NCBI RefSeq assembly: GCF_028010285.1
Contig: NZ_CP116304.1
Span: 5,534,501-5,598,500, forward strand
Length of the DNA stretch: 64,000 nucleotides
Source: Pseudomonas sp. Q1-7
GTDB taxonomy: Bacteria > Pseudomonadota > Gammaproteobacteria > Pseudomonadales > Pseudomonadaceae
Direction of reading: 5' to 3'
Shown: positions 9,636-21,725 of the stretch, in pieces
Layout of the letters: each line of letters starts with the position of its first letter
Numbering within the stretch: position 1 is the stretch's first letter
Program-made: the position numbers and the translations under genes
Notes under the pieces: generated by a model
Seen by the model: only the letters and a program-made list of their open reading frames with translations
Told to the model about the DNA's origin: nothing
Database searches by the model: none

Positions 9636-10109
9636 TTACCCCTGATCGACGGGCAGGCTGGTGGTGGACTTGATCTCCGACAGCGCGACGATGGAGTTCA
9701 CCTCCTGGATGCCCGGCACCAGCGACAGCTTCTCGAAGAAGAAGCGCTCGTAGGCCTCGATATCGCGGGTGACGATGCGCAGCATGAAATCCACCGCCCC
9801 CATCAGCACATGGCACTCCAGCACCTCAGGAAACTCGCGCATGGCCTCGGCGAATTCGGTGAGGTTGGAGCGGCCGTGGGCGTTGAGTTTCACCTGGGCG
9901 AAGATTTGCGCGTTGAGGCCCACCTTGCGCCGGTCCAGCAGGGTGACCTGGCGGCGGATCACCCCTTCATCCTTGAGCCGCTGGATGCGCCGCCAGCAGG
10001 GCGACTGGGACAAGCCCACGCGCTCGGCGATCTCGGCGGTGGACAGGCTGGCGTCTCCCTGCAGCAGTTCGAGGATACGTTTGTCGTAGTTATCCAGGGT
10101 GACGGACAT
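9636..10109 (-). CDS. Lrp/AsnC-family transcriptional regulator
   Basis: 157 aa, the normal size for the family. The N-terminal winged helix-turn-helix (about 8-60) includes DASLSTAEIAERVGLSQSP and CWRRIQRLKDEGVI. The C-terminal RAM ligand-binding domain (about 68-145) includes VLECHVLMGAVDFMLRIV. Likely a dimer/octamer DNA binder sensing an amino acid. It is divergent from the small ACT-like gene across a 126-base gap with three TTTCCCTGC-type half sites, which suggests autoregulation and control of that neighbour. The effector cannot be read from the sequence. Confidence 0.93.
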   Translation of the reverse strand: MSVTLDNYDKRILELLQGDASLSTAEIAERVGLSQSPCWRRIQRLKDEGVIRRQVTLLDRRKVGLNAQIFAQVKLNAHGRSNLTEFAEAMREFPEVLECHVLMGAVDFMLRIVTRDIEAYERFFFEKLSLVPGIQEVNSIVALSEIKSTTSLPVDQG

Positions 10110-10113
10110 AAAA

Positions 10114-10171
10114 TTTCCCTGCTTTGGCGAGATGCAGGAAAGTCTATCCAAAGATCTCGCCGTTTCCCTGC
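10114..10171. promoter_or_regulatory. repeated half-sites in lrp/ACT divergent region
   Basis: TTTCCCTGC occurs at 10114-10122 and 10163-10171, with the near-inverse GCAGGAAA at 10134-10141. The trio sits directly upstream of the Lrp-type gene, in the gap it shares with the divergent ACT-like gene, so it is a candidate operator. The arrangement is visible; binding is inference. Confidence 0.35.
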
Positions 10172-10235
10172 AATCAGGCAGAAAAATCCCCCGACAGGCT
10201 GGAAAACTATCGGCGTCCCCACCGAGGAATCCTTC

Positions 10236-10550
10236 ATGCTCAGCCTCCAGCCCGCCCCCACCCTGCGCGACGACCACTGGCACCCGCACGCCGCCCGGCA
10301 CCAGGCCCACGAAATGCAATTCGCCATCCTCGCCGAAGCGGAGGCAGACGTGCTCGGCCGCCTGCTCGGCTTCTTCGCCCAGCTGCAACTGGTGCCGCGC
10401 TGGCTGGAAGTGCACCAGTTGGGCGACAACCTGCTGGTGCAACTGCGCCAACCGGGCCTGACCCCGCATCGCGCCGAGGTCATCGCGCAGAAGATGCGTT
10501 CGCTCGTCAGCGTCGCCTCGGTGGAGCTGGAGCACGCCTCCGTTCCTTGA
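10236..10550 (+). CDS. small ACT-like protein
   Basis: 104 aa with no membrane segment. The core (about residues 35-98; VLGRLLGFFAQLQLVPRWLEV...DNLLVQLRQPGL) has the beta-alpha-beta-beta-alpha-beta pattern of a stand-alone ACT domain, resembling small acetolactate synthase subunits of the IlvM type. ACT domains bind amino acids allosterically. It is divergent from an Lrp-type regulator, consistent with an amino-acid-responsive unit. No enzyme partner is adjacent, so a catalytic-subunit role cannot be assigned. Alternatives are a regulator or an uncharacterised binding protein. The ATG at 10236 is the only plausible start after the gap. Confidence 0.6.
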   Translation: MLSLQPAPTLRDDHWHPHAARHQAHEMQFAILAEAEADVLGRLLGFFAQLQLVPRWLEVHQLGDNLLVQLRQPGLTPHRAEVIAQKMRSLVSVASVELEHASVP

Positions 10551-10653
10551 CCCATGGCTTAGTCGGGCCCGCGCATTTCGGGCATGCTTGTCGTTCCGCG
10601 TGAAGAGCGATTGACTACTCTTCCAGACTGAGATGCGTGACCGAGGAGCTTGC

Positions 10654-12438
10654 ATGTCCGCCTTTGCCTCACCCGCCCAGGACCGTTGGCTGGACCTCAA
10701 CGACCTGATGCGCGAACTGGTGGCCCAGGGTCGTCTGAGCCAGGACCAGGCCGAGCACTGCCTGGCCATTCGCCGTAGCGCGGTGAACAACCAGCAGCAC
10801 CCCCTGGAGTTTCTCGCCTGCCAGCAGGTCGACGACCTCAAGCGCCCCGGCAAGAAGCTCGACCTGGAAACCCTCAGCCACTGGCTGGCCGAGCACGCCG
10901 GCCAGCCCTACCTGCGCATTGACCCGCTGAAGATCGACGTCGCCGCCATCACCCCGCTGATGTCCTACGCCTTCGCCCAGCGCCACAAGATTCTCGCCGT
11001 GGCCGCCGACAGCGAAACGGTGACCATCGCCAGCGCGCAGCCCTTCGTGCACAGCTGGGAGGGCAACCTGACCCATGTGCTCAAGCGCCCGATCAAGCGG
11101 GTGGTGGCCAACCCGGTGGATATCCAGAAGTTCACCCTGGAGTTCTACCGCCTGGCCAAGTCGGTCAGCGGCGCCAGCGCGGTGGACCAGAAGATCAGCG
11201 GCGTGGGCAACTTCGAGCAGTTGCTCAGGCTCGGCGCCACCGACCAGGAACCGGACGCCAACGACGCGCACATCGTCAACATCGTCGACTGGCTGTTCCA
11301 GTACGCCTACCAGCAGCGCGCCAGCGACATCCACATCGAGCCGCGCCGCGAACAGGGCACGGTGCGCTTTCGCATCGACGGCGTGCTGCACAACGTCTAC
11401 CAGTTTCCGCCCCAGGTCACCATGGCGGTGGTCAGCCGCCTGAAGAGCCTCGGGCGGATGAACGTGGCGGAGAAGCGCAAGCCGCAGGACGGCCGGGTCA
11501 AGACCAAGACCCCGGACGGCGGCGAAGTGGAACTGCGCCTGTCGACACTGCCCACCGCCTTCGGCGAGAAGATGGTGATGCGGATCTTCGACCCCGAGGT
11601 GCTGCTGAAGAGTTTCGACCAACTGGGCTTCTCCGCCGACGACCTGCGCCGCTGGCAGAGCATGACCAACCAGCCCAACGGCATCATCCTGGTCACCGGC
11701 CCCACCGGTTCAGGCAAGACCACCACCCTCTACACCACCCTCAAGCAACTGGCCACCAGCGAGGTGAACGTCTGCACCATCGAAGACCCCATCGAGATGA
11801 TCGAAGGCGCCTTCAACCAGATGCAGGTCCAGCACAACATCGACCTGACCTTCGCCAGTGGCGTCCGCGCGCTGATGCGGCAGGACCCGGACATCATCAT
11901 GGTCGGCGAGATCCGTGACCTGGAAACCGCCGAGATGGCCATCCAGGCCGCCCTCACCGGCCACCTGGTGCTCTCCACGCTGCACACCAACGACGCCCCC
12001 AGCGCCATCACCCGCCTGCTGGAACTGGGCGTGCCCTACTACCTACTGCGCGCCACCCTGCTGGGCGTCATGGCCCAGCGCCTGGTACGCACCCTCTGTC
12101 CGCACTGCAAGGCCCCCATGGAGCTCGCCGAGGACGACTGGAGCGGCCTGACCAAGCCCTGGAGCGCGCCGATGCCCACCGGTGCCCACCGCGCCGTCGG
12201 CTGCCTGGAATGCCGCGACACCGGCTACCGCGGCCGCGCCGGGGTGTACGAGATCATGCTGCTGTCCGACGGCATCAAGCCGCTGATCACCGCCGACACC
12301 GACCTCATCGCCCTGCGCCGCGCGGCCTTCAAGGAAGGCATGCGCAGCCTGCGCCTGTCCGGCGCGCAGAAGGTCGCCAGCGGCATGACAACCATCGAAG
12401 AAGTGCTGCGGGTCACGCCACAAAGCGAACAGAAATGA
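10654..12438 (+). CDS. GspE/PilB-type secretion ATPase, orphan
   Basis: 594 aa type II/IV secretion-family hexameric ATPase. The N-terminal region (about 20-160) resembles the T2SSE N-domain. The ATPase core has Walker [14 protein letters not shown] (near 348), Asp boxes and Walker B ([19 protein letters not shown], near 410) and the His box [13 protein letters not shown]. The C-terminal zinc motif is CPHC...CLEC. ATG 10654 is preferred over 10633 because GAGGAG lies seven bases upstream and the family N-terminus fits. No pilin, platform protein or prepilin peptidase is adjacent, so it is an orphan: it may power a system encoded elsewhere or have a separate role. Confidence 0.9.
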   Translation: MSAFASPAQDRWLDLNDLMRELVAQGRLSQDQAEHCLAIRRSAVNNQQHPLEFLACQQVDDLKRPGKKLDLETLSHWLAEHAGQPYLRIDPLKIDVAAITPLMSYAFAQRHKILAVAADSETVTIASAQPFVHSWEGNLTHVLKRPIKRVVANPVDIQKFTLEFYRLAKSVSGASAVDQKISGVGNFEQLLRLGATDQEPDANDAHIVNIVDWLFQYAYQQRASDIHIEPRREQGTVRFRIDGVLHNVYQFPPQVTMAVVSRLKSLGRMNVAEKRKPQDGRVKTKTPDGGEVELRLSTLPTAFGEKMVMRIFDPEVLLKSFDQLGFSADDLRRWQSMTNQPNGIILVTGPTGSGKTTTLYTTLKQLATSEVNVCTIEDPIEMIEGAFNQMQVQHNIDLTFASGVRALMRQDPDIIMVGEIRDLETAEMAIQAALTGHLVLSTLHTNDAPSAITRLLELGVPYYLLRATLLGVMAQRLVRTLCPHCKAPMELAEDDWSGLTKPWSAPMPTGAHRAVGCLECRDTGYRGRAGVYEIMLLSDGIKPLITADTDLIALRRAAFKEGMRSLRLSGAQKVASGMTTIEEVLRVTPQSEQK

Positions 12439-12505
12439 AATGCTTGGCGGCTGGGGCGAGGGGCCCCGGACGCCAGGACAACAGCCAGCAAACGGAGTCT
12501 TTCCC

Positions 12506-13426
12506 ATGGAAATCGGCAGTGTCGTCATTCTTTTCGTCGCCCTTGCGATCGCGATCGTCTTCATGGGCTTCAAGGTGGTGCCCCAGGGCTTCGAGTGGAC
12601 CGTGGAACGCTTCGGCCGCTACACCAACACCCTCACGCCGGGCCTGAACATCATCGTGCCGGTGATGGACCGCATCGGCCGCAAGCTCAGCGTCATGGAA
12701 AGCGTGCTGGACATTCCGCCGCAGGAAGCCATCAGCGCCGACAACGCCATCGTCACCATCGACGCCGTGTGCTTCTTCCAGGTGGTCAACGCCGCCCAGG
12801 CGGCCTACGAGGTCAACGACCTGGAGCACGCCATCCGCAACCTGGTGATGACCAACATCCGTACCGTGCTCGGTTCCATGGAGCTGGACGCCATGCTCAG
12901 CCAGCGCGACGCCATCAACGAGCGCCTGCTGCGCACCGTGGACGAAGCCACCGCGCCCTGGGGTATCAAGGTCACCCGCATCGAGATCAAGGACATCAGC
13001 CCGCCGGCCGACCTGGTGGAGGCGATGGCCAGCCAGATGAAGGCCGAGCGCCTGAAGCGCGCGCAGATTCTCGAAGCCGAAGGCCGCCGCCAGGCGGAAA
13101 TCCTTACCGCCGAAGGCGAGAAGCAGGCCCAGATCCTCAAGGCCGAGGGCCAGCGCCAGGCTGCCTTCCTCGAAGCCGAGGCCCGCGAACGCGCCGCCCA
13201 GGCCGAAGCCGAGGCGACCCGCATGGTGTCCAACGCCATCGCCCAGGGCAACGTGCAGGCGGTGAACTACTTCGTCGCGCAGAAATACGTCGAGGCCCTG
13301 GGCAAACTGGCCAGCGCCAACAACAGCAAGGTGGTGCTGATGCCGCTGGAAGCCAGCCAGGTGATCGGCGCCGTGGGCGGCATCGGCGAGATCGTCCGCG
13401 CCACCTTCGATGGCAAGAAGGGCTGA
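12506..13426 (+). CDS. SPFH/band-7 protein, QmcA-like paraslipin
   Basis: 306 aa membrane scaffold protein. One N-terminal transmembrane helix (about 5-23), the SPFH domain (about 24-190; [30 protein letters not shown]), then a charged coiled coil with near repeats of [11 protein letters not shown] and EGEKQAQIL (about 185-250). In the family, such proteins form membrane microdomains and oligomeric cages with NfeD partners. The NfeD gene follows four bases later, so the pair is one operon. ATG 12506 is chosen because the longer frame begins inside sequence with no membrane segment. GGAG at 12495 is near the start. Confidence 0.92.
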   Translation: MEIGSVVILFVALAIAIVFMGFKVVPQGFEWTVERFGRYTNTLTPGLNIIVPVMDRIGRKLSVMESVLDIPPQEAISADNAIVTIDAVCFFQVVNAAQAAYEVNDLEHAIRNLVMTNIRTVLGSMELDAMLSQRDAINERLLRTVDEATAPWGIKVTRIEIKDISPPADLVEAMASQMKAERLKRAQILEAEGRRQAEILTAEGEKQAQILKAEGQRQAAFLEAEARERAAQAEAEATRMVSNAIAQGNVQAVNYFVAQKYVEALGKLASANNSKVVLMPLEASQVIGAVGGIGEIVRATFDGKKG

Positions 13427-13430
13427 GGCC

Positions 13431-13877
13431 ATGTGGAACTACCTGCAGCACCTGACCTACTGGGACTGGCTCGCCCTCGGCACCCTGCTGCTGATCCTCG
13501 AAGTCTTCGGTGCCGGCGGCTACCTGCTGTGGATCGGCGTCGCCGCCGCCTGCGTCGGGGTACTCACCTTCATTGCCCCGGAGCTGCACTGGGCCCTCCA
13601 GTTCCTGCTCTTCGGCGTGCTGTCGGTCTTCACCGCGGTGTACTGGTGGCGCCGCCAGCGCAGCGCCGCCAAGCCCTCCGCGCAGCCTGGCCTGAACCGA
13701 CGCGGCTACGAGTTCATCGGCCGCCAGTTCGCCCTGCATGAAGCCATCAGCGACGGTCGCGGCAAGATCAAGGCCGGCGATTCGGTCTGGCTGGTGAGCG
13801 GTCCCGACCTGCCCATCGGCAGCCAGGTCAAGGTGATCGGCCAGGACGGCGTGCTGCTCAAGGTCGAGCCGGTCTGA
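13431..13877 (+). CDS. NfeD-like membrane protein
   Basis: 148 aa. Hydrophobic helices span about residues 10-75 (LALGTLLLILEVFGAGGYLLW, LQFLLFGVLSVFTAVYWW), followed by a soluble OB-fold (about 88-148) ending DGVLLKVEPV, as in short NfeD1b proteins. It starts four bases after the SPFH gene and probably anchors or regulates that partner. A 9-base hairpin (13865-13873/13877-13885) encloses the stop codon but has no T-run. Confidence 0.9.
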   Translation: MWNYLQHLTYWDWLALGTLLLILEVFGAGGYLLWIGVAAACVGVLTFIAPELHWALQFLLFGVLSVFTAVYWWRRQRSAAKPSAQPGLNRRGYEFIGRQFALHEAISDGRGKIKAGDSVWLVSGPDLPIGSQVKVIGQDGVLLKVEPV

Positions 13878-14044
13878 CCGGCTCGCCTCGCCCCTCGCGG
13901 GTCAACCCTCCGCCCGCACGCTCAAGGGCACCGTCATCCGGCCTCGCCGAGCCAATCGCGACATGCAGCCTTGACGGCCTCCGGGGCATTCACGGAACCT
14001 GCACGCCACCCTGAGGCACGCTCGCCAGCACAGCGGATGTCTGC

Positions 14045-16357
14045 ATGTCGAAGCACCACAAGCCCGCTTCCGAGGCCCGCTCTTCCGTCCGGCGCCCTGT
14101 CTACCCCGTCCTCGCGGGGCTGCTGCTCTTGATCGGCCTGGGCGCCTGGTGGTTCGTCAAGGGTGGCACTGGCGCCCTGCTGGATGGGGCTCCGGCACAG
14201 GCCAATGCCCAGCCGGCGAGCCTGGTGGACGAGCGTACGTGCGCCGGCTGCCATGCCCAGCAGGTCCGGGACTGGCGAGCCAGTCATCACCGCTTGGCGA
14301 TGCAGGACGCGACCGAGACCAGCGTGCAGGGGAACTTCGACGACGCGCGCTTCCAGGATGATGCCGGAGCCGCCCGCTTCTTCCGCCGCGACGGCGCCTT
14401 CTGGGTCAACGCGCCCGGCGCCGATGGCAAACCGGCGGACTTCCGCGTCGCCTACACCTTCGGCGTGGCACCCCTGCAGCAGTACCTGGTGGAAGGTTCC
14501 GGCGGACGCCTGCAGGCCCTGGACCTGGCCTGGGACGTGAACCAGCGCAGCTGGTTCCGGCCACCCGCGAGTCAAGGCCCGCAGGCCGGGGATGCGCAAC
14601 ACTGGGCCCGGCCGCAGCAGAACGCCAACGCGCAGTGCGTGGAATGCCACAGCACCGGCTTCCAGCGCCACTACGACCCGGCCACCGACCACTACGCGAG
14701 CCGCTGGAACAGCCTGGGCGTCGGTTGCCAGGCCTGCCACGGCCCGGCCTCCCGCCACCTCGACTGGGCGGCGAAGCAGTACAGGGCAGCCAATGCCGGA
14801 TTCGCCCTCGACCTGGCCCGGGCGGATCGGATTCGCGCGGTGGAAACCTGTGCCCGTTGCCACGCCCGCCGCGTTCCGCTGGACGACGACTCTCACCACG
14901 GCCAGCGGCTGATGGACGACTACCTGCCCAGCACCCTCACCCGTGAGCTCTACGAGCTGGACGGCAAGATCAAGGGCGAGGTGTACGAGTACGGCGCCTT
15001 CACCCAGAGCCGCCTATACGCCAAGGGGGTGCGCTGCAGCGATTGCCACAACCCCCACAGCACGGCGCTCAGAGCGCCGGGCAACGGTGTCTGCCTGCGC
15101 TGCCACAACCCGTCGGGCCAGGCCGAGGTCGAGGGCATCGATGACCGGGGGCTGACGGCGAAGAACTACGACAGCCCCGAGCACCATCACCATGCCCAGG
15201 GCCAGGCCGGCTCGCAGTGCGTGGACTGCCACATGCCAGGCAAGACCTTTATGGGCAACGACGTGCGCCACGACCACGGTTTCAGCCTGCCCAACCCGGC
15301 GCGGGCCTTGAAGCTGGGCACTCCCGACGCCTGCCTTGGCTGCCACCGTGAGCAGCCCGGGGACCAGGTGGCCGAACAGTTCCGCCTCTGGTACGGCGAG
15401 GACAAGGCCACCGCGCCGCGCTACGACGAAAGCCTGTGGCTGATCCGCCAGGGCCGGCCGGGCGCCTCACGGGCACTCTTCCAGCAACTGGAGTCCCGCG
15501 AACTGCCGGCGATCCGCCGCGCCACCCTGCTGGCCGAACTGCCCACCTACCCCAGCGAGCGCGCCCTGAACGCCGCCGCGCGGCACCTGACCCATCCCGC
15601 GCCGCAGGTACGTGAGACCGCCGTCCGAGCAGTGGCCGCCCTGGTTCCCCCGGAACAGCGCCGCAACCTGCTGGCGCCGCTGCTCACCGACCCGGTACGC
15701 GCCGTGCGCATCGCCGCCGCCCACGAACTCCTGGGCTTGCGCGCCACCGGCCTGGGCAACTACGAGCAGAGCTGGAACGAGGCCATCGCCGAATACGAGG
15801 CGGTGCTACTCAGCCAGCAGGATCGCGCCGAGGCGAACCTCAACCTGGCGCGGCTCTACCAGGCCAACGGCCGCGCCGATGCCGTGGAAGCGCGCCTGCG
15901 GACGGCGCTGCGGCGTGACCCGGATTACCTGCCGGCGCGGGTCGCCCTGGTGCAGTGGCTGGACGGCAACTTCCGCTGGGAAGAAGGCCGCGCCCTGCTC
16001 GAACAGGCCCTCACGGAGCACCCCCGGGCGGCCCTGCTGCGGCATGCCAACGGCCTGATGCTACTCCGCAAGGGCGACCTGCCGGGCGCCCTCGAAGCCT
16101 TCGCCGAAGCCGTCCGGCTGGAACCGGACAACCCCCTGTATGGCTACGCCTATGCGGTCGCCCAGCATGACAGCGGCCAACTGGAAGAGGCCGGTCATCG
16201 CCTGGAAGCCTTGCTGGAGCGCGACCCCGCCAACCGCGAGGCACGCCTGGCGCTGATCCGCTACTGGCGCGAGGCCGGACAGATCCAGAAAGTCCAGGCG
16301 CTGTTCGCCGAACTGGAACAACAGAACCCGGACGATCCCGCGTTGCGGCGGGAATGA
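14045..16357 (+). CDS. membrane-anchored multiheme cytochrome c with HEAT/TPR region
   Basis: 770 aa. One uncleaved-looking transmembrane anchor (about 19-37; YPVLAGLLLLIGLGAWWF) puts the rest in the periplasm. Eight CxxCH heme-binding motifs follow in order (CAGCH, CVECH, CQACH, CARCH, CSDCH, CLRCH, CVDCH, CLGCH) between about residues 66 and 435, resembling cytochrome c554/NrfA-like families. After about 470 come HEAT-like helices (TLLAELPTYPSERALNAAAR) and then TPR units (AEANLNLARLYQANGR; ALLRHANGLMLLRKGDLPG). It would carry eight hemes if all motifs are used. Substrate and partner are unknown; the TPR end suggests docking to another protein. The ribosome site is weak. I do not recall it at this spot in P. 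aeruginosa. Confidence 0.85.
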   Translation: MSKHHKPASEARSSVRRPVYPVLAGLLLLIGLGAWWFVKGGTGALLDGAPAQANAQPASLVDERTCAGCHAQQVRDWRASHHRLAMQDATETSVQGNFDDARFQDDAGAARFFRRDGAFWVNAPGADGKPADFRVAYTFGVAPLQQYLVEGSGGRLQALDLAWDVNQRSWFRPPASQGPQAGDAQHWARPQQNANAQCVECHSTGFQRHYDPATDHYASRWNSLGVGCQACHGPASRHLDWAAKQYRAANAGFALDLARADRIRAVETCARCHARRVPLDDDSHHGQRLMDDYLPSTLTRELYELDGKIKGEVYEYGAFTQSRLYAKGVRCSDCHNPHSTALRAPGNGVCLRCHNPSGQAEVEGIDDRGLTAKNYDSPEHHHHAQGQAGSQCVDCHMPGKTFMGNDVRHDHGFSLPNPARALKLGTPDACLGCHREQPGDQVAEQFRLWYGEDKATAPRYDESLWLIRQGRPGASRALFQQLESRELPAIRRATLLAELPTYPSERALNAAARHLTHPAPQVRETAVRAVAALVPPEQRRNLLAPLLTDPVRAVRIAAAHELLGLRATGLGNYEQSWNEAIAEYEAVLLSQQDRAEANLNLARLYQANGRADAVEARLRTALRRDPDYLPARVALVQWLDGNFRWEEGRALLEQALTEHPRAALLRHANGLMLLRKGDLPGALEAFAEAVRLEPDNPLYGYAYAVAQHDSGQLEEAGHRLEALLERDPANREARLALIRYWREAGQIQKVQALFAELEQQNPDDPALRRE

Positions 16358-16461
16358 GGGGAGGCGGCCGGCGTACGTGACCGGTGGGCAGCCGGGTGGA
16401 ACTTGCTGGAGCGCCGCCGAATCTGACGTTTCAGGCCCACCGCGATACGGAGTACCAGACC

Positions 16462-16770
16462 ATGCGCACCCGCCTGTATGCAGCAGCTCTCGCAATCGCC
16501 GCCCTGCCCGCTGGCTCGGCCATGGCCGACAGCGATTTCTGGCGCGATGTGATTTCCTCCGGCGCCACCACTGCGTCCACGTACCTGACCTTCAAGGACG
16601 ACAAGCTGATGGTCGCGGCCCGCGACGACGCCAGCAGCTTCGTCGCCAGTGGCGGTGAAATCCGTGGCCCCTACCTGGAAGCCGCGCTGCAGCGCATCCG
16701 CAGCGAACACCCCGGGCTCAAGGCCAGCGACAGCGAACTGGCCAGCGCGATTCTCGCCACGGAAGAGTGA
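16462..16770 (+). CDS. DUF2388 secreted small protein
   Basis: 102 aa with a clear signal peptide (MRTRLYAAALAIAALPAGSA, predicted cleavage near residue 22, before DSDFW). The mature part contains ISSGATTASTYLTFKDDKL, typical of the Pseudomonas DUF2388 family. It probably resides in the periplasm. Function is unknown; the family is essentially restricted to pseudomonads. The ATG at 16462 follows GGAG and is preferred over the in-frame ATG at 16384, which would bury the signal peptide. Confidence 0.85.
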   Translation: MRTRLYAAALAIAALPAGSAMADSDFWRDVISSGATTASTYLTFKDDKLMVAARDDASSFVASGGEIRGPYLEAALQRIRSEHPGLKASDSELASAILATEE

Positions 16771-16786
16771 GATACCGCGAGTAAAC

Positions 16787-16809
16787 GTCCACGTTCGTAG
16801 AACGTGGAC
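16787..16809 (+). terminator. hairpin after DUF2388 gene
   Basis: Perfect 10-base stem GTCCACGTTC / GAACGTGGAC with a GTA loop, 17 bases past the stop. It is followed by TTGCTGT, a poor T-run, so termination would be weak or assisted. Confidence 0.45.
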
Positions 16810-16840
16810 TTGCTGTCGGCTCCCTCGGACTCTGCAGGCC

Positions 16841-17012
16841 GGTGCCGAGCGCCCAACGCAGCCAGGTGGCCTGGAAATGTTGGGCTTAGCAGGCTCGGCG
16901 CCAGCCTACGAAATGCCTTTGCATAGGTCTTGCAGCCCGCAAGCGTCGCAACTCATGACAATGAATCCGCGCCCGCAGGCCAGCCCTGGCAGGGGCGACT
17001 TCGTTCGCGATG
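16841..17012. repeat. degenerate REP cluster between DUF2388 gene and gcvP
   Basis: Nested arms GGTGCCGAGC (16841-16850) / GCTCGGCGCC (16893-16902) enclose GCCCAAC (16851-16857) / GTTGGGC (16879-16885), and the unit ends GCGCCAGCCTACG, the second REP class also seen at 34924. Farther on, 16986-17012 matches one arm of the 4604 palindrome at 20 of 27 bases. Apart from these and the 16787 hairpin, the 261-base gap holds nothing recognisable. Confidence 0.6.
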
Positions 17013-17031
17013 CGGGCACGGGCCATCCCCT

Positions 17032-19908
<2,877 letters not shown>

Positions 19909-19935
19909 GGGCGGGACCTCGTTTGGCCTCTGCGG

Positions 19936-19974
19936 AAAAGCAAAAAGCCTCGACTAGCGAGGCTTTTTGCTTTT
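19936..19974 (-). terminator. bidirectional terminator between gcvH and gcvP
   Basis: 17-base perfect stem (19936-19952 AAAAGCAAAAAGCCTCG; 19958-19974 complementary) with an ACTAG loop. It reads with a T-rich tail on either strand. It lies inside the gcv cluster, directly before gcvP. Confidence 0.85.
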
Positions 19975-19992
19975 TCAAGGATAGCGGGTGAA

Positions 19993-20382
19993 TCAGCTAT
20001 CGGCGTCGGCGCTCGCCTTGTAGGCGGCGGCGTCGAGCAGCTTGTCCAGCTCGGCGGCGTCGCTCGGCTTGAGCTTGAAGAACCAGGAGCCGTAGGGATC
20101 GCTGTTGACGCTCTCGGGGGCGTCGCTGACGGCTGTGTTCACGGCGACCACTTCACCGCCGATCGGCGCGTAGATGTCGGAAGCGGCCTTCACCGACTCC
20201 ACCACGCCGGCTTCCTGACCGGCGGCCAGGGTCTTGCCGACTTCCGGCAGTTCGACGAAGACCACGTCGCCCAGGGCTTCCTGGGCGTGGTCGGTGATGC
20301 CCACGGTGACGGTGCCATCGGCTTCCAGACGGGCCCACTCGTGGCTGGGGGCGTAACGCAATTCGGCGGGGATGTTGCTCAT
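19993..20382 (-). CDS. gcvH: glycine cleavage system H protein
   Basis: Lipoyl carrier protein shuttling the aminomethyl intermediate between GcvP, GcvT and lipoamide dehydrogenase. 129 aa. The lipoylation site is Lys65 in VESVKAASD. Family features include [18 protein letters not shown] at the N-terminus and [14 protein letters not shown] near the C-terminus. Starts 43 bases after the gcvT stop, consistent with cotranscription, and is followed by the 19936 terminator. Confidence 0.97.
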   Translation of the reverse strand: MSNIPAELRYAPSHEWARLEADGTVTVGITDHAQEALGDVVFVELPEVGKTLAAGQEAGVVESVKAASDIYAPIGGEVVAVNTAVSDAPESVNSDPYGSWFFKLKPSDAAELDKLLDAAAYKASADADS

Positions 20383-20425
20383 GTCGAGTTCCTCAGAGAC
20401 TGTGGCGGATGGCCCGCCTGAAAAT

Positions 20426-21508
20426 TTAGATCAAGGCCTTGCCATTGCGCACGAAGTTCGGCCGCACGACGCGAACCGGGAACCACTTGCCGCGGATTTC
20501 CACTTCGGCACGCTCGCCGGTGGCCATCGGCACGCGCGCCATGGCAATGGATTTGTTCAGGGTCGGGGAGAAGCTGCCGCTGGTGATCTCGCCCTCGCCC
20601 ACGCCCTCCACCCGCACCACTTGGTGGGCGCGCAGCACGCCGCGCTCCTCCAGCACCAGACCGACCAGCTTGCTGGCCACCCCGGCGGCACGTTCGGCTT
20701 CCAGGGCCTGGCGGCCGATGAAGTCGCGGGTCTCGGGTTCCCAGGCGATGGTCCAGGCCATGTTGGAGACCAGCGGAGAAATGTCCTCGGCCATGTCCTG
20801 GCCATAGAGGTTCATTCCGGCTTCCAGGCGCAGGGTGTCGCGGGCGCCGAGACCGATGGGGGCGATACCGGCGCCCACCAGTTCATTGAAGAAGCCAGCG
20901 GCCTGATCGGCGGGAAGCATGATTTCCAGGCCGTCCTCGCCGGTGTAGCCGGTACGGGCGATGAACCAGTCACCGTCGGGCAGCCCCTGGAAGGGCTTGA
21001 GTTCGTGGATCAGCGCGGCGCGCTCGGTACTCACCAGCTCCGCCAGCTTGGCACGGGCGCTGGGGCCCTGGATGGCGAGCACGGCCAGGTCGGCGCGCTC
21101 GTTCAAGCGGACCTCGAAACCCTGGCTGCGGGCCTGCATCCAGGCCAGGTCCTTGTCGCGGGTGGCGGCGTTGACCACCAGGCGATAGCCGAATTCGGTG
21201 AGGTAGACGATCAGGTCGTCGATCACCCCGCCACGCTCGTTGAGCATGGCGCTGTAAAGCGCCTTGCCGGGGACCTGCAGACGTTCGACGTCATTGGCCA
21301 GAAGCTGCTGGAGCCAGGCCTTGGCCTGACTGCCCGCGACATCCACCACCGTCATGTGGGAGACGTCGAAGACGCCGCAGTCGCGGCGCACCTGATGGTG
21401 CTCCTCGACCTGGGAGCCGTAGTGCAGGGGCATGTCCCAGCCGCCGAAATCCACCATCTTGGCTCCCAGTGCCAAGTGCTGGTCATGCAGTGGAGTGCGC
21501 TGTCCCAT
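20426..21508 (-). CDS. gcvT: aminomethyltransferase, T protein
   Basis: Transfers the methylene unit from aminomethyl-lipoyl GcvH to tetrahydrofolate, releasing ammonia. 360 aa, normal length. Motifs: [19 protein letters not shown] near the N-terminus, [11 protein letters not shown], and [15 protein letters not shown] (folate-binding Asp region). AAGGAG lies just upstream of ATG 21508, which I prefer over the open frame continuing to 21667. First gene of gcvT-gcvH-gcvP. The 217-base upstream gap shows no recognisable glycine riboswitch. Confidence 0.96.
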   Translation of the reverse strand: MGQRTPLHDQHLALGAKMVDFGGWDMPLHYGSQVEEHHQVRRDCGVFDVSHMTVVDVAGSQAKAWLQQLLANDVERLQVPGKALYSAMLNERGGVIDDLIVYLTEFGYRLVVNAATRDKDLAWMQARSQGFEVRLNERADLAVLAIQGPSARAKLAELVSTERAALIHELKPFQGLPDGDWFIARTGYTGEDGLEIMLPADQAAGFFNELVGAGIAPIGLGARDTLRLEAGMNLYGQDMAEDISPLVSNMAWTIAWEPETRDFIGRQALEAERAAGVASKLVGLVLEERGVLRAHQVVRVEGVGEGEITSGSFSPTLNKSIAMARVPMATGERAEVEIRGKWFPVRVVRPNFVRNGKALI

Positions 21509-21725
21509 GGGTTTCTCCTTCCGGGCTTGGCGAGGATGCGGCGGGTCGGCGGCGTGGGATCGCCCACCGCCGCGACAGGCCGGCCGCAACGAATGGCGCG
21601 CATTGTAGCCGCAAGGTCGAACCCTGGACACTCCGGCGAATGGGGGGTGCCGATGACCGTCAGGCACGGGCGGAACGGCCCGGAGCCCTGCCCACTGAGC
21701 CCGGCGGGGCGTCCTCCGATCGTCG

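Noticed and set aside
21509-21725. Glycine riboswitch upstream of gcvT
   Set aside because: The 217-base gap shows no paired aptamer core or terminator typical of that riboswitch.
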